The translations under genes and the position numbers were made by a program. A model generated the notes under the pieces. That model had not been told where the DNA came from, ran no database searches, and saw only the letters and a list, made by a program, of their open reading frames with translations. Source: an uncultured Clostridium sp. (GTDB lineage: Bacteria > Bacillota > Clostridia > TANB77 > CAG-508). Taken from it: 64,000 nt of DNA. The stretch lies in the NCBI GenBank assembly GCA_900557195.1, contig USRT01000002.1:65784-129783 (forward strand), in the 5' to 3' direction. This document shows, one piece after another, positions 53,553 to 62,914 of this stretch; positions within the stretch are counted from its first letter, which is position 1; each line of letters starts with the position of its first letter.

Positions 53553-54506
53553 CATTAACACTAATTTCTTTTTTAAATTTGAAATTATATCATCCCTCAT
53601 TTTAATAGTTGCTTCCCTTGTACATTTTTTATATTCTTCTGCACTACATACATCAGATTCAAATTGTTTTTTATATGCATATATAATTCCTCTAGATGAA
53701 TTTATTAAAGCTCCAAGTCCATCTTCATTAAAACAATTCATTACATCTTTTGCCGTTCCTCCTTGTGCTCCATATCCAGGAACTAAAAAAATACTATTAC
53801 TCATTATTTTTCTTAAATTTAATGCTTCTTCTGGGAAAGTAGCTCCAACTACTGCTCCTATAGGCGAATATCCTGTTTCTCCCACAAAACTATCTGCTTC
53901 CTTTTTTACAAAACTTGCTACACTTTCATATATTGTTTTTCCATTAGAATCTTGCTTATCTTGTATATCTGCACTTGATGGATTTGATGTTTTTACTAAT
54001 ACAAAAATTCCTTTATCATTCTTTTTACATTCTTCTATAAATGGAATTATACTGTCAAGTCCTAGGTATGGAGAAACAGTTAAAAAGTCAACTCCAAACG
54101 ATTCTGTGAAGTTTCCATTTCCTATATCAACTTTGCCTAAATGTCCTGTAGCATATGCCTTAGCAGTATTTCCTATATCATTTCTTTTTGCATCTTCTAT
54201 AACAAACAATCCTTTTGATTTTGCATATTTTACAGTTTCGTTAAAAGCTTTTATTCCATATTCTCCATACATTTCATAGAAAGCCATTTGAGGCTTTACT
54301 GCTGGAACCAAGTCTTTAATGCTATCTATTATATCTTTGTTAAAATTTACTATAATATTTGATATCTCTTGAAACTTATTTTCTGACTTTTCTAAATTTG
54401 CTTTATAGCACTCTGGTATTTCAGATAATACAGGGTCTAACCCTACTACTATCGGGCTTCCTAATTCAGTTATTTTTTCATTTAATCTATCTACTATATT
54501 TTTCAT
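53522..54506 (-). CDS. pyrF: Orotidine 5-phosphate decarboxylase (type 2)
   Basis: PyrF makes UMP from OMP, the last step of pyrimidine synthesis. It has GSPIVVGLDPVLSEIPECYK, the active-site FVIEDAKRNDIGNTAKAYAT, TVSPYLGLDSIIPFIEECK and GAQGGTAKDVMNCFNEDGLG. The conserved protein ends near MRDDIISNLKKK; the frame then enters palindromic element C. If the CGG at 53532-53534 shifts +1 the stop is TGA at 53522-53524; otherwise the frame stays open to 53406. I report the shifted end as the more likely. The PyrF family core is intact either way. Confidence 0.88.
53532..53534 (-). other. CGG codon at the end of pyrF, possible +1 site
   Basis: AAG GGA CGG AGC becomes GGA|GGA GCA TTT TGA. The shift is not needed to keep the frame open, so this supports the pattern only weakly. 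The CGG belongs to the core of the palindromic element. Confidence 0.4.
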
Positions 54507-54552
54507 TCTCTATTCTCCTATCTCTATAAACTAAATATGATTACTCATAACC

Positions 54553-55320
54553 TTATACATTCATTTCATCAAAATCATTTTTATTTTGCTCATTAAACAT
54601 TATTTGTTTTTTATCTTTACAAACTTTTGCAATATCTAGTAAAAACTTTTTATATGCACTTTTATCCTTTTTCTCTAAAATCTCTTGCATAATAGCTTCT
54701 TCTTCATTACTTTTATCTTCACTTCCATAATATGTAGCAATTATTTTTTTCTTATTAAATACACATATATCTTTATATACTATATTATATAGCCTCATAA
54801 AATCTACTACATAATTAAACAATTGTTTCTCTGTCATATTATCAAACATATTTTTTCCCATTTTTTGACTTAGTTTATGTTCTGAAAACATTTCATCAGC
54901 TATAAAATATTTTGTTTCTGGAATAGGAATGTCACTTTCTTCGAAACAACCTCCTAATTTCTTAGCTTGTCTTTTTATTCTCATAAGTTCTATTGTTTTT
55001 CTCTTTTCGGGAATATATGGTGGGTATAACATTTCCTCTTTTTTTATAAAAGCTTCAAAATCAATTGATATAGCATATTTTTCTTTTAGTAAGTTTATAA
55101 TTCTACTAGAAATACTTTCAATTTCTTCTATATTACATGTATTTTTTACTATAACAGATACATCTAAATCGCTTTTGCCTGGTACATAATTGCCATCAGC
55201 TAAAGACCCTACTAAATAAACACCTGATATCCCCAAATGTTGATATTCCATTAATAAATCGTTATATTGTTTCATAATTTGTAATGCTTTTTCTTTACTA
55301 AGTAAATCTTTCAACATCAC
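54553..55320 (-). CDS. Nucleotidyltransferase-domain protein (aminoglycoside nucleotidyltransferase-like)
   Basis: The 255-residue protein has the polymerase-beta-like motif GVYLVGSLADGNYVPGKSDLDV, with GS and the DxD pair, followed by a helical C-terminal part (MRLYNIVYKDICVFNKKKII). Relatives add AMP to aminoglycosides, but many are uncharacterised, so resistance is not implied. It stands alone after pyrF with a 47-base gap. Confidence 0.7.
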   Translation of the reverse strand: MMLKDLLSKEKALQIMKQYNDLLMEYQHLGISGVYLVGSLADGNYVPGKSDLDVSVIVKNTCNIEEIESISSRIINLLKEKYAISIDFEAFIKKEEMLYPPYIPEKRKTIELMRIKRQAKKLGGCFEESDIPIPETKYFIADEMFSEHKLSQKMGKNMFDNMTEKQLFNYVVDFMRLYNIVYKDICVFNKKKIIATYYGSEDKSNEEEAIMQEILEKKDKSAYKKFLLDIAKVCKDKKQIMFNEQNKNDFDEMNV

Positions 55321-55455
55321 TTCAACTCCTCCATCTTTTTATACTTTTATTGTTAATTTTTAAATTATCCTTTGTCTATTTTAATTTCATTTCTTGCTAA
55401 AAAACTAATTAATCCAATAACATCACTCCTTTTACTTTTTATTAATTTATAAATG

Positions 55456-55498
55456 AAAAAAGACAAAATTACTGTCTGTAAGTAATCTTATCTTTTTT
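55456..55498 (-). terminator. Hairpin with A/T tracts
   Basis: AAAAAAGACAAAATTACT (55456-55473) pairs with AGTAATCTTATCTTTTTT (55481-55498) over 18 bases with two mismatches and a seven-base loop. It lies at the end of the small ORF at 55469-55603. Confidence 0.6.
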
Positions 55499-55603
55499 AC
55501 AATACTTTAATATATGAATACAGTAGCTTATTAAAGCAATAAATGTTATTGCTTTTAAATAAAAATATATGTCTATATTATTTTGAATAATTAAATTTCT
55601 CAT
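55469..55603 (-). CDS. Possible small membrane protein (44 residues)
   Basis: From the ATG at 55603 (AGAGGTAGGA just upstream) the ORF reads MRNLIIQNNIDIYFYLKAIT, then a hydrophobic stretch FIALISYCIHIL and a basic end KYCKKDKITYRQ. The stop lies in a terminator-like hairpin. It is in a 497-base gap between the nucleotidyltransferase and dipeptidase genes that is otherwise empty. The evidence is only the ribosome-binding site, length and hydrophobicity. Confidence 0.35.
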   Translation of the reverse strand: MRNLIIQNNIDIYFYLKAITFIALISYCIHILKYCKKDKITYRQ

Positions 55604-55817
55604 TCCTACCTCTTCTATTTAATACTACAATATAAATATATTTATATTGTATATTCGCATATTTAACTATTCAATATTTAACATCTTATTCTCTTTATTT
55701 TCCGCAGACATTTTACGACATATTTTTGTTTTTTATTTCATTTTTCTACTTTTGATTCTATTATCTATCTTCTTCAATTAAAAATAGACAAACTTTATAT
55801 GTTTTATTATATTAATT

Positions 55818-56759
55818 TTATAATATATTTCTTAATACTCTTAACCAATTTTCTCCCATGACTTTATTAATTTCTTCCTCTGTAAATCCTTCGATTTTCA
55901 TCTTTTCTTCTAATTTATTAATATCTTTAACTCCCCTAATATCTGATGGCATATCATCAAAATCCACTCCATCAAAATCACTACCTAACCCTATATAATC
56001 GATTCCAACTAATTCTTTTATATATTTTACGTGATTTATAATATCATCTGAATTACTCTTGCCAGATTGATTTAAGAAATTCGACGCAAAACATATACCT
56101 ATTATTCCTTTTCTATTTGCAATTTCTATTATCTGTTCATCTTTCAAATTTCTAGGATGATTACATATAGAATATACACATGAATGTGTAGCAACAATTG
56201 ATGCACTTGTACATTTAGTTATATCCCAAAAAGTCTTTTGAGATGAGTGCGATACATCTATAATTATTTTCTTCTCTTCTAATTTTTTTATATATTCTTC
56301 TCCAAGCTTTGTAAGTCCTTTATCATTTTTAGTTAATGCTCCACACCCTAAATCATTATCTTTATTCCATGTTACAGACATTACACGAATACCTTTTTCA
56401 TATAGTTTATCTATATTTTTTATATTTCCAGATATAGCACTTCCATTTTCTATTGTTAGTAATATTCCTATCTTTTTTTCATTAATAACTATATTTAAAT
56501 CTTCTTTATTTAAAACATTTATTATTTCTTTTTTATCTTTATCTTTTTTGAATTGTTCTAAAATGTTAATTGCTCTATTAAATCCTCCAAGCTCACTATC
56601 TACATATTTTGGAGCTATATATGAAGCCATCATTTGTATACATGGTGTTTTATTATTTGCATCCACTATATTAAAACAATATGCTTGATTTTCTAAGTTG
56701 CTTTTTTCATCTAATGCTTTTGATAAAGTGTCGCAATGTCCATCAACTAAAATTTTCAT
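55818..56759 (-). CDS. Membrane dipeptidase (M19 family)
   Basis: The 313-residue protein has ILVDGHCDTLSKALDEKS with the first metal ligands, MSVTWNKDNDLGCGALTKND, IIIDVSHSSQKTFWDITKCT, ASIVATHSCVYSICNHPRNL and IGLGSDFDGVDFDDMPSDI. These are the binuclear zinc motifs of renal-dipeptidase-like enzymes that hydrolyse dipeptides, including some with D-residues. No signal peptide is seen, so it is probably cytoplasmic. Confidence 0.9.
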   Translation of the reverse strand: MKILVDGHCDTLSKALDEKSNLENQAYCFNIVDANNKTPCIQMMASYIAPKYVDSELGGFNRAINILEQFKKDKDKKEIINVLNKEDLNIVINEKKIGILLTIENGSAISGNIKNIDKLYEKGIRVMSVTWNKDNDLGCGALTKNDKGLTKLGEEYIKKLEEKKIIIDVSHSSQKTFWDITKCTSASIVATHSCVYSICNHPRNLKDEQIIEIANRKGIIGICFASNFLNQSGKSNSDDIINHVKYIKELVGIDYIGLGSDFDGVDFDDMPSDIRGVKDINKLEEKMKIEGFTEEEINKVMGENWLRVLRNIL

Positions 56760-56814
56760 AAATAATTCAGTCCTTTCAAATTTATATTTATTCGTTTTTT
56801 TTATAAAAAAAAAT

Positions 56815-56858
56815 AGTTGTAGAAGTATAATAATAAATTATATTATACTTCTACAACT
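56815..56858 (-). terminator. Terminator of the 56.9-57.8 kb gene
   Basis: A perfect 17-bp stem (AGTTGTAGAAGTATAAT and its complement, 56815-56831 / 56842-56858) with a ten-base loop. It is followed on the minus strand by a run of T (56806-56814). Confidence 0.8.
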
Positions 56859-56906
56859 TTAATTACCATTAACTCAAATTAATCTATTACTAAATTTTAG
56901 CAACTA

Positions 56907-57779
56907 TTATCTATAACAATTAGAAATTCCCTTTTCTTCATGTAAATTCTGTTTTGGTTGTTTATTAATTATATCTTGTTCGCTAACTTGTACAAACCTT
57001 GCTTGTTCTTTATTATATAAAAAATATAAATTTCCATTTTCTTCTTGGTCAGTTCTAGCAATTAACGCATATTGTATACCTTCCATATACTTTTTATCTA
57101 GTGGATGTATTAGTATTTTATTATCTGGAAAAGCTGTTTTCAATAGATATTTATAATATTTGTGAAATTCTACATTTTTTAAATTTTCTCCTATTACAGT
57201 ACTAATATATTCTCCTCTATCATCTAAAACTCTTTGTAACATAGCTTCAAAATTACTCTCACCACTTAAAATTGAAGATACATTATAGTTTTCATTATCT
57301 TTATATCCATTTTCGTCTATAAATCCTAGTTCTTTGTCAATCTGTTCTATTTCCTCTAATAAATATGGCTCAAATCCTTCTGGTCTTTCTTTCATCTTAA
57401 CTCGATAAAGCTCTTTTACTATGTTTACACAAGTGTTCTTTCCATCTCTAACTTTAAAGAATACATCTCCTGCAAGTTGCTCTACATCTTGCAAACCTGC
57501 TTGTTTTAATAATCTAGCATAAATAACTGCCATACCAATACAAATTTGGTGTTCATCCTCAATCATCTTTTTTAATTCTTCTTCATTGCCTGAATAAATT
57601 ATTTGTATTATTTTATTTAACACATCATCTTTAAAATCCTGATCTCCATAGTTAAATTCTGGATCATAAGAATACATTTCCTCACATAAATTATTACATA
57701 TATATCTTGCTTTTTTTAAGTTTCCCCATGTAGGATCAATTTCTGACATAAACTTCTTTATTCTTTCTTCATTTTTCAT
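56907..57779 (-). CDS. Cytoplasmic protein of unknown function
   Basis: This 290-residue protein has MSEIDPTWGNLKKARYICNN and EHQICIGMAVIYARLLKQAG; the C-x-x-x-A-x-x-Y-A-x-x-L pattern resembles the cysteine helix of transglutaminase-like proteins. No His-Asp partner is obvious to me, so this stays a guess. The C-terminal half (HKYYKYLLKTAFPDNKILIH) is soluble and without a signal. It is preceded by rplT, 126 bases upstream, with its own terminator. Confidence 0.45.
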   Translation of the reverse strand: MKNEERIKKFMSEIDPTWGNLKKARYICNNLCEEMYSYDPEFNYGDQDFKDDVLNKIIQIIYSGNEEELKKMIEDEHQICIGMAVIYARLLKQAGLQDVEQLAGDVFFKVRDGKNTCVNIVKELYRVKMKERPEGFEPYLLEEIEQIDKELGFIDENGYKDNENYNVSSILSGESNFEAMLQRVLDDRGEYISTVIGENLKNVEFHKYYKYLLKTAFPDNKILIHPLDKKYMEGIQYALIARTDQEENGNLYFLYNKEQARFVQVSEQDIINKQPKQNLHEEKGISNCYR

Positions 57780-57866
57780 TCTATCACCTATCTATATTAA
57801 TATCATTTCAATTTAGAATTTACAATAATTAATTATAACATTTAAATATAAATTTTGTTATATAAA

Positions 57867-57899
57867 AAAACTGAATTAGTAAAACTCTAATTCAGTTTT
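57867..57899 (-). terminator. Terminator of the infC-rpmI-rplT operon
   Basis: A 13-bp perfect stem (AAAACTGAATTAG / CTAATTCAGTTTT) sits six bases past the rplT stop, with A/T tracts on both sides. Confidence 0.75.
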
Positions 57900-57904
57900 A
57901 ATAT

Positions 57905-58255
57905 TTATGCATTTTTTGCAATTTCTACTATTTTTGTAAAAGCTTCAGCATCTGTTACAGCTAATTCTGCAAGCATTTTTCTATTTACAACAACATTTGC
58001 TTTTTTTAGTCCTGCTATCATTTTGCTGTATGTCATTCCATTTTGTCTTGCTGCAGCATTTATTCTTGCTATCCATAATTTTCTAAAATTACTTTTTTTA
58101 TCTTTTCTTCCAGCATATGCATATGCTCCTGATTTCATAACAGCTTGTTTAGCCATTCTAAATCTATAGTGTTTTGCACCATAATATCCCTTTGCTCTTT
58201 TTAATATTTTTTTATGTTTTTTACGAGTAATTACCGCTGTTTTAACTCTTGCCAT
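57905..58255 (-). CDS. rplT: Large ribosomal subunit protein bL20
   Basis: The 116-residue protein starts MARVKTAVITRKKHKKILKR and ends in the globular domain (AELAVTDAEAFTKIVEIAKN). L20 is an early assembly protein and, in B. subtilis, represses its own operon through the leader RNA. The CGG near 58235 straddles GCG|GTA. Confidence 0.98.
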   Translation of the reverse strand: MARVKTAVITRKKHKKILKRAKGYYGAKHYRFRMAKQAVMKSGAYAYAGRKDKKSNFRKLWIARINAAARQNGMTYSKMIAGLKKANVVVNRKMLAELAVTDAEAFTKIVEIAKNA

Positions 58256-58286
58256 TTATTTTTCACTCCTATCTTATTTCTATTTT

Positions 58287-58490
58287 TTAGTTACCATATG
58301 GTAATAATTTCTTGATTCCTGCTTCACATGTTTTATCTGCATAAGCATCTTGAACTTTTCCTCTTGATTTTGCTCTAGGTGTTTTATTTGCTAAAAGATG
58401 TCTTCTGTTTGACTTTGTTCTTTTAACCTTTCCTGTTGCAGTATACTTATATCTTTTTTTTGCTGCTTTATTTGTTTTTAATTTTGGCAT
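58287..58490 (-). CDS. rpmI: Large ribosomal subunit protein bL35
   Basis: The 67-residue protein MPKLKTNKAAKKRYKYTATG with KVKRTKSNRRHLLANKTPRA is a complete L35. It is in the order infC-rpmI-rplT common in Firmicutes, 31 bases upstream of rplT. Confidence 0.97.
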   Translation of the reverse strand: MPKLKTNKAAKKRYKYTATGKVKRTKSNRRHLLANKTPRAKSRGKVQDAYADKTCEAGIKKLLPYGN

Positions 58491-58585
58491 AATACTTATC
58501 TCCTCTCTAATTCTATTGTGAGGATTATTTATTTTGGTCTTTTTTCCCCACTTTTGACCTTCTATATATTAAATATCATCTAAGA

Positions 58586-59101
58586 TTATTTTTCACTTTT
58601 CTTAGCTAATATTATAAACATATTTTTTCCTTCTAATATTGGCTTCTTTTCTGGAGATGAAATATCTGATAAGTCTTCTATAAATTTATTTAGAGTTTCT
58701 TCTCCTAATTTTACATAGTTTAATTCTCTTCCTCTAAATTTAACAGTTATCTTTACTTTATTTCCATCTTCTATGAACTTTCTTGCATTTTTTGCTTTGA
58801 ATTCAAAATCATGTTGTTCAATATTAGGTGTAATTCTTATTTCTTTTGTTTCTAATGTTTTCTGTTTTTTTCTTGCTTCTTTTTCTCTTTTAGCTTGCTC
58901 AAATTTATATTTACCATAGTTCATTATTTTACAAACTGGTGGCTCTGCATTTGGAGCAACTAATACTAAATCCAATTTTTTTTCATAAGCAATATCTAAT
59001 GCTTCTTTTAATGAAATTGGTCCATTTTTCTTTCCTTCTTCATCTATTAGCTGAACCTCTTTCGCTCTTATTTGCTCATTAATAGGTAACTCTTGTTTTA
59101 T
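58586..59101 (-). CDS. infC: Translation initiation factor IF-3, probably starting at ATA
   Basis: IF-3 binds the 30S subunit and checks start codons. The protein has LPINEQIRAKEVQLIDEEGK, the two-domain layout with the linker KREKEARKKQKTLETKEIR and the C-terminal HDFEFKAKNARKFIEDGNK. The open frame begins at TTG 59116, but that TTG and the next GAG GTG are the ribosome-binding site. The better start is ATA at 59099-59101 (IKQELPINEQ), six bases after GGAGGTG. IF-3 genes commonly use rare starts (AUU and relatives) for autoregulation. Confidence 0.9.
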   Translation of the reverse strand: MKQELPINEQIRAKEVQLIDEEGKKNGPISLKEALDIAYEKKLDLVLVAPNAEPPVCKIMNYGKYKFEQAKREKEARKKQKTLETKEIRITPNIEQHDFEFKAKNARKFIEDGNKVKITVKFRGRELNYVKLGEETLNKFIEDLSDISSPEKKPILEGKNMFIILAKKSEK

Positions 59102-59128
59102 ATAAAACACCTCCAATAAAAATTAAAA

Positions 59129-59316
59129 AGATTGACTTTTGTTTTGCCAATCCTTCTCACACAATAAATATATATTCATAATAAATAGATAGTATTTAAA
59201 ATATTAATCTATTAAAACATATTTATTAACCTTTTTCTATATGATAAGGTGAGAAGTGATTTAGCTTCTTCTTTTTTGACTATATAATAATACTATACTT
59301 TGGTAGCTTTTGTCAA
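59129..59316 (-). promoter_or_regulatory. L20-type leader and promoter of the infC operon
   Basis: The leader between promoter and infC holds a terminator stem (GATTGGCAAAACAAAAGTCAATC then TTTTT, 59129-59153). CTTCTCAC (59153-59160 on the plus strand) is complementary to GTGAGAAG (59249-59256), which could form a competing long-range stem. This resembles L20 leaders. The promoter is TTGACA (59311-59316) with TATTAT 18 bases on (59287-59292). Confidence 0.65.
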
Positions 59317-59469
59317 TACTTTTTCAAGTTTTATTTATCAATTTTTGATTTATTTTTATTCTGTTTAGTCTTATTTTTTAATAATATCATTTTAATTCCA
59401 GTAAACTATATAAAACTTGCCCCAGCTATACACCATCTACCAATCATTTAATTGGTTATTAAAAAAATA

Positions 59470-59512
59470 AAATAAGTAAATATCACAACTGATATTTACT
59501 TATTTTATTTTT
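59470..59512 (-). terminator. Terminator of the M23/DUF4214 gene
   Basis: A perfect stem AAAATAAGTAAATATC / GATATTTACTTATTTT with a six-base loop lies 40 bases past the stop, with A/T tracts on both sides. The 59.3-59.5 kb gap shows nothing else. Confidence 0.75.
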
Positions 59513-59549
59513 ATTAAAATTTTTTATTCTAATCTGAATTTTCTATTAC

Positions 59550-60932
59550 TTATATTCCAACATTAGATAATCCATATTTTTTAGCTACTAACTTTCTATA
59601 TTCTGGTGAATTTAAAAATCCTGCTAATACTTGGTCTCTTCCAACTCCTCTGTTTAATAAATTCATGTGAGTATTTTTTCCATTTGAATCACTTTTTCTT
59701 TGTAAACATCCTATATATAATCTTTCGACATAGTCACTATTATTATATTTTTTATTCTTAAATTCTACACTATTATAAAATCCCTTTATAGCTTGAGCTG
59801 GTGTTATTCTATTTGCAAGGATCTGTGCTGTCCAACCTTTTAATCCATTATAATCTGGATTTCTTCCTAATATGTTTTTATATAAGCTTGTTGCAAAATC
59901 CTTTGCATAATAATTTGTATATAAGTTATTGAATTCATTTGAATTTACAAATCTTCTTAAAATCTCCTCACGAGAGACACCACTATTTAAACATTTAATA
60001 TAATGATCTTTTCCATTCGAATCACTATTTCTTTGTAAACAAGCTTTATATAGCATTTCTATATATTGACTATCATTATATTTCTTATTTTTAAATTCCT
60101 TACTATTAATAAAACCTTGTACTACTTGAGATTGAGTAAATTTTCCTGTCATTATTCTATCTATCCAATCTGCTTTTCCTTTAGCATCAGGTTCTCTTCC
60201 TAACGCATTTTTGTATAAGTCTGTAACAAAATCGTTTGCCATTTGATATGTATAAATATATTTTACAGGATTAATTGTCTCACTTGAATTACTTCCATAA
60301 TCAAATTTTGTTGTTACTCTTGGATTACTTCTAGCAGCACTAGGGCTTGCTAACGCTGATGATATATTTCTTCTAATTTCAAAGTGTAAATGCATGTGCC
60401 CTGCATCTCCACTACTTCCCATAGTACCTATAACTTGTCCTAATTTTACTTTAGAACCTTTACTTACATTTATTGTATTTGGCGCTAAATGTGCATATAA
60501 AAATACTTTATCTGAATTGTTATCTTTTATAAGTACATAATTTCCATATCCACCACCATCTCCTGAATGAATTCCTCTTCTTTGATTATTATTTTGAAAT
60601 GAAATTCCTATTGAGGTTGCCCTATTGTTACTTGTTCCAATTACTGTTCCATCTGAAACTGAAACTATTTTATATGTTGTATTTGGTGTACCTGTTATAT
60701 CAACACCATAGTGATTTTCAGTTTTACAATAACTACCTTCTTGTTTCCATAGATTGTTATCTACAGTATATGTTCTTCTTCCATATCCATATTCTATATA
60801 TGTAGATTTATAATCTACTTTTCCATTACTATCAGCTATAGGCCATGAATAACCATAACTTTTTAAGTTAAAAAATAAAACAAATGCAAAACTTATACCT
60901 AATAAAATAAGGATTTTTTTAGTTTTTGACAT
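59550..60932 (-). CDS. Secreted M23 metallopeptidase with two DUF4214 repeats
   Basis: The 460-residue protein has a signal peptide (ILILLGISFAFVLFFNLKSY) and an M23 domain at about residues 70-200: NHYGVDITGTPNTTYKIVSV with HxxxD, then GHMHLHFEIRRN with HxH. Two DUF4214 repeats follow, LYKNALGREPDAKGKADWID and LYKNILGRNPDYNGLKGWTA, each with a second GREPD-like half. M23 enzymes cut peptide bridges in peptidoglycan. DUF4214 also occurs in the dockerin protein, pointing to a shared surface system. Confidence 0.85.
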   Translation of the reverse strand: MSKTKKILILLGISFAFVLFFNLKSYGYSWPIADSNGKVDYKSTYIEYGYGRRTYTVDNNLWKQEGSYCKTENHYGVDITGTPNTTYKIVSVSDGTVIGTSNNRATSIGISFQNNNQRRGIHSGDGGGYGNYVLIKDNNSDKVFLYAHLAPNTINVSKGSKVKLGQVIGTMGSSGDAGHMHLHFEIRRNISSALASPSAARSNPRVTTKFDYGSNSSETINPVKYIYTYQMANDFVTDLYKNALGREPDAKGKADWIDRIMTGKFTQSQVVQGFINSKEFKNKKYNDSQYIEMLYKACLQRNSDSNGKDHYIKCLNSGVSREEILRRFVNSNEFNNLYTNYYAKDFATSLYKNILGRNPDYNGLKGWTAQILANRITPAQAIKGFYNSVEFKNKKYNNSDYVERLYIGCLQRKSDSNGKNTHMNLLNRGVGRDQVLAGFLNSPEYRKLVAKKYGLSNVGI

Positions 60933-61010
60933 TTATAAATTCCCCCTTTTTAATTACAACTGATACCATTATACTACATTTTATGTAAATTAGCAATATA
61001 TTCCAATATA

Positions 61011-61055
61011 AAAATAATACTTATATCTTAAATATTTAGATATAAGTATTATTTT
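61011..61055 (-). terminator. Terminator of the VWA gene
   Basis: An 18-bp perfect stem (AAAATAATACTTATATCT / AGATATAAGTATTATTTT) with a nine-base loop lies about 47 bases past the VWA stop. Confidence 0.75.
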
Positions 61056-61101
61056 ATTAATTTACTTTAACGTCAACTATTATTTATATCTTTTTAATTA
61101 A

Positions 61102-62871
61102 CTAATAGGTAATTAATTCTTCTAACAAATCAATCTCTTTCTTTAAATCCTCATCTTTAAGCTCATTTTTTTCGTTTTCTAAATAAGATTTAATTTTTTT
61201 AAAGTTCTCTTTATATTCCTCACTTACTGTAAGTTTTACAGATGTTCTTTCATTTTCTCCTAGAATTCTTCGTACATCTTCTTTTACATAATCACAATCA
61301 ATTACTCCTACATCTTCATATATGTAGAACCTTTCATCTTTATTAGTTCTTTCATATAAAATCCAAGACTTTAATGTATTTGCATATCTAGTTAATGCAA
61401 TCGCTTTCCTAATTCCTGTATTTTCATAAAATTCTTCATTTTTGTCAAATTCTATATCTTGTGAATTTGAATGTTTATTTCCATCTCTATCTGTATATGA
61501 AACCCTTAAATTAATTTTACTATCTGTACTATTATCTTTTTTCTTTAATTTTAATAATATTACTCCACCTTTGGATTCTGAATTTTCATTCGTACTTGCT
61601 GGAAATAAAGTATTTACCTTCATTATATTACCAGAAGATAAATCTTCGGAATCTGTTCCATATACTTTTTCAATATCATATCCTGCAGATTCAAAATTCA
61701 AATTTAAATCAAACACTAATGGAGTAACCATATATTCAAAATCTTCACTTAATATCTTTTTAAATTGTTCTTTACTACTAATTGAATAATAATTTGCACC
61801 TCTAACATTTGATAGACTTTCTATAACTTCTGTATTAAAATCTACCCCTACTCCTATAAAACTTGTATATATATCATTTTTTGAATTTGATTCTATATAT
61901 TTTAGTAAATCACTTTTATTAGTTGAGCCTACATTCGGCATAGCATCAGTAATTACAATTATTCTATTATCATATTCTTTATCATTTAATATTTCCTTAT
62001 CAAATAAATCTGTTCCTTTTTTATACCCAGCTTCAAAATTTGTTCCACCTCTAGCCTCTATATCTAGAATATGTTCTTTTATTTCTTTTATATCTGTATC
62101 GCCTATTAAACTTAATGGCTTTCCTAAATATGCTCCATCATCAAATAATACCATTCCAAATCTATCATCATCATTTAATTCATCAATCATTAGATTTACT
62201 GCTTCATTTGCAAGTTCCATTTTACTCTTGTTCTTTTTTAATTTTGAAAAAATACTATTTCCTTCATCATAATAATATGATTGTAGCGTAGATTCCATAG
62301 ATCCTGAAATATCTAATACAACAACAATATTTTGTTTTTTACGTTTAAAATCACTTTGTTTAATATTAGAATTAAGTCCTACTGTCATATAATATTCATC
62401 TTTAGATGAAATTGGATCTTTAGATATTGCCATAGAGTATGATGGTGAAAATAAATCTTCACTTTCTTTTTGTTTTCCTGTTTCAAAATAATAATCATAA
62501 AATAGTCCATTATATGTAATATCTGTAGAAATCGGAAAATATCCATTTTTTATATTTTCTCTAAAATTGTCTATATTTTTTGAACCTCCTACTGATAATC
62601 CAACAGTACTTTCACTCTTAGATGAAAAGCTTGTTGTACTTTTAGATGATAGTGCTGATGATTGCCCCTGTGGAACCGAAAAAACTCCTGCAGAATCGTT
62701 GCTTTTTGTCACATATTCTTTATTACTTTCTTTATTCGAATATTTCCAATCGTCTATTTTTGCTTTTGTAATAGTATTATTTAAATTTTTTAAATAATAA
62801 CCTACCACTATAATACTAATAATTAGTATTACAGCCAGTCCTCCTATTAATACTTTCACTTTTTTGTTCAT
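61102..62871 (-). CDS. Membrane-anchored von Willebrand factor A protein (YfbK-like)
   Basis: The 589-residue protein has a membrane helix (VLIGGLAVILIISIIVVGYY), a Ser-rich stretch, then a VWA domain with a MIDAS (VVLDISGSMES, D187, S189, S191), MIDELNDDDRFGMVLFDDG and ITDAMPNVGSTNKSD. The C-terminal part, with RKAIALTRYANTLKSWILYE, resembles YfbK-type proteins. It follows the ECF sigma gene by 43 bases. Residues 61-77 (AGVFSVPQGQSSALSSK) resemble a motif in the sigma protein tail. Confidence 0.8.
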   Translation of the reverse strand: MNKKVKVLIGGLAVILIISIIVVGYYLKNLNNTITKAKIDDWKYSNKESNKEYVTKSNDSAGVFSVPQGQSSALSSKSTTSFSSKSESTVGLSVGGSKNIDNFRENIKNGYFPISTDITYNGLFYDYYFETGKQKESEDLFSPSYSMAISKDPISSKDEYYMTVGLNSNIKQSDFKRKKQNIVVVLDISGSMESTLQSYYYDEGNSIFSKLKKNKSKMELANEAVNLMIDELNDDDRFGMVLFDDGAYLGKPLSLIGDTDIKEIKEHILDIEARGGTNFEAGYKKGTDLFDKEILNDKEYDNRIIVITDAMPNVGSTNKSDLLKYIESNSKNDIYTSFIGVGVDFNTEVIESLSNVRGANYYSISSKEQFKKILSEDFEYMVTPLVFDLNLNFESAGYDIEKVYGTDSEDLSSGNIMKVNTLFPASTNENSESKGGVILLKLKKKDNSTDSKINLRVSYTDRDGNKHSNSQDIEFDKNEEFYENTGIRKAIALTRYANTLKSWILYERTNKDERFYIYEDVGVIDCDYVKEDVRRILGENERTSVKLTVSEEYKENFKKIKSYLENEKNELKDEDLKKEIDLLEELITY

Positions 62872-62914
62872 ACTAAATTCCCCCTAAATAATTTTAAAGA
62901 ATTTCTTCTTTATA

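Noticed and set aside
53410..54279. Plus-strand ORF opposite pyrF
   Set aside because: It is a shadow of pyrF in another frame, with low-complexity hydrophobic composition and no ribosome-binding site.
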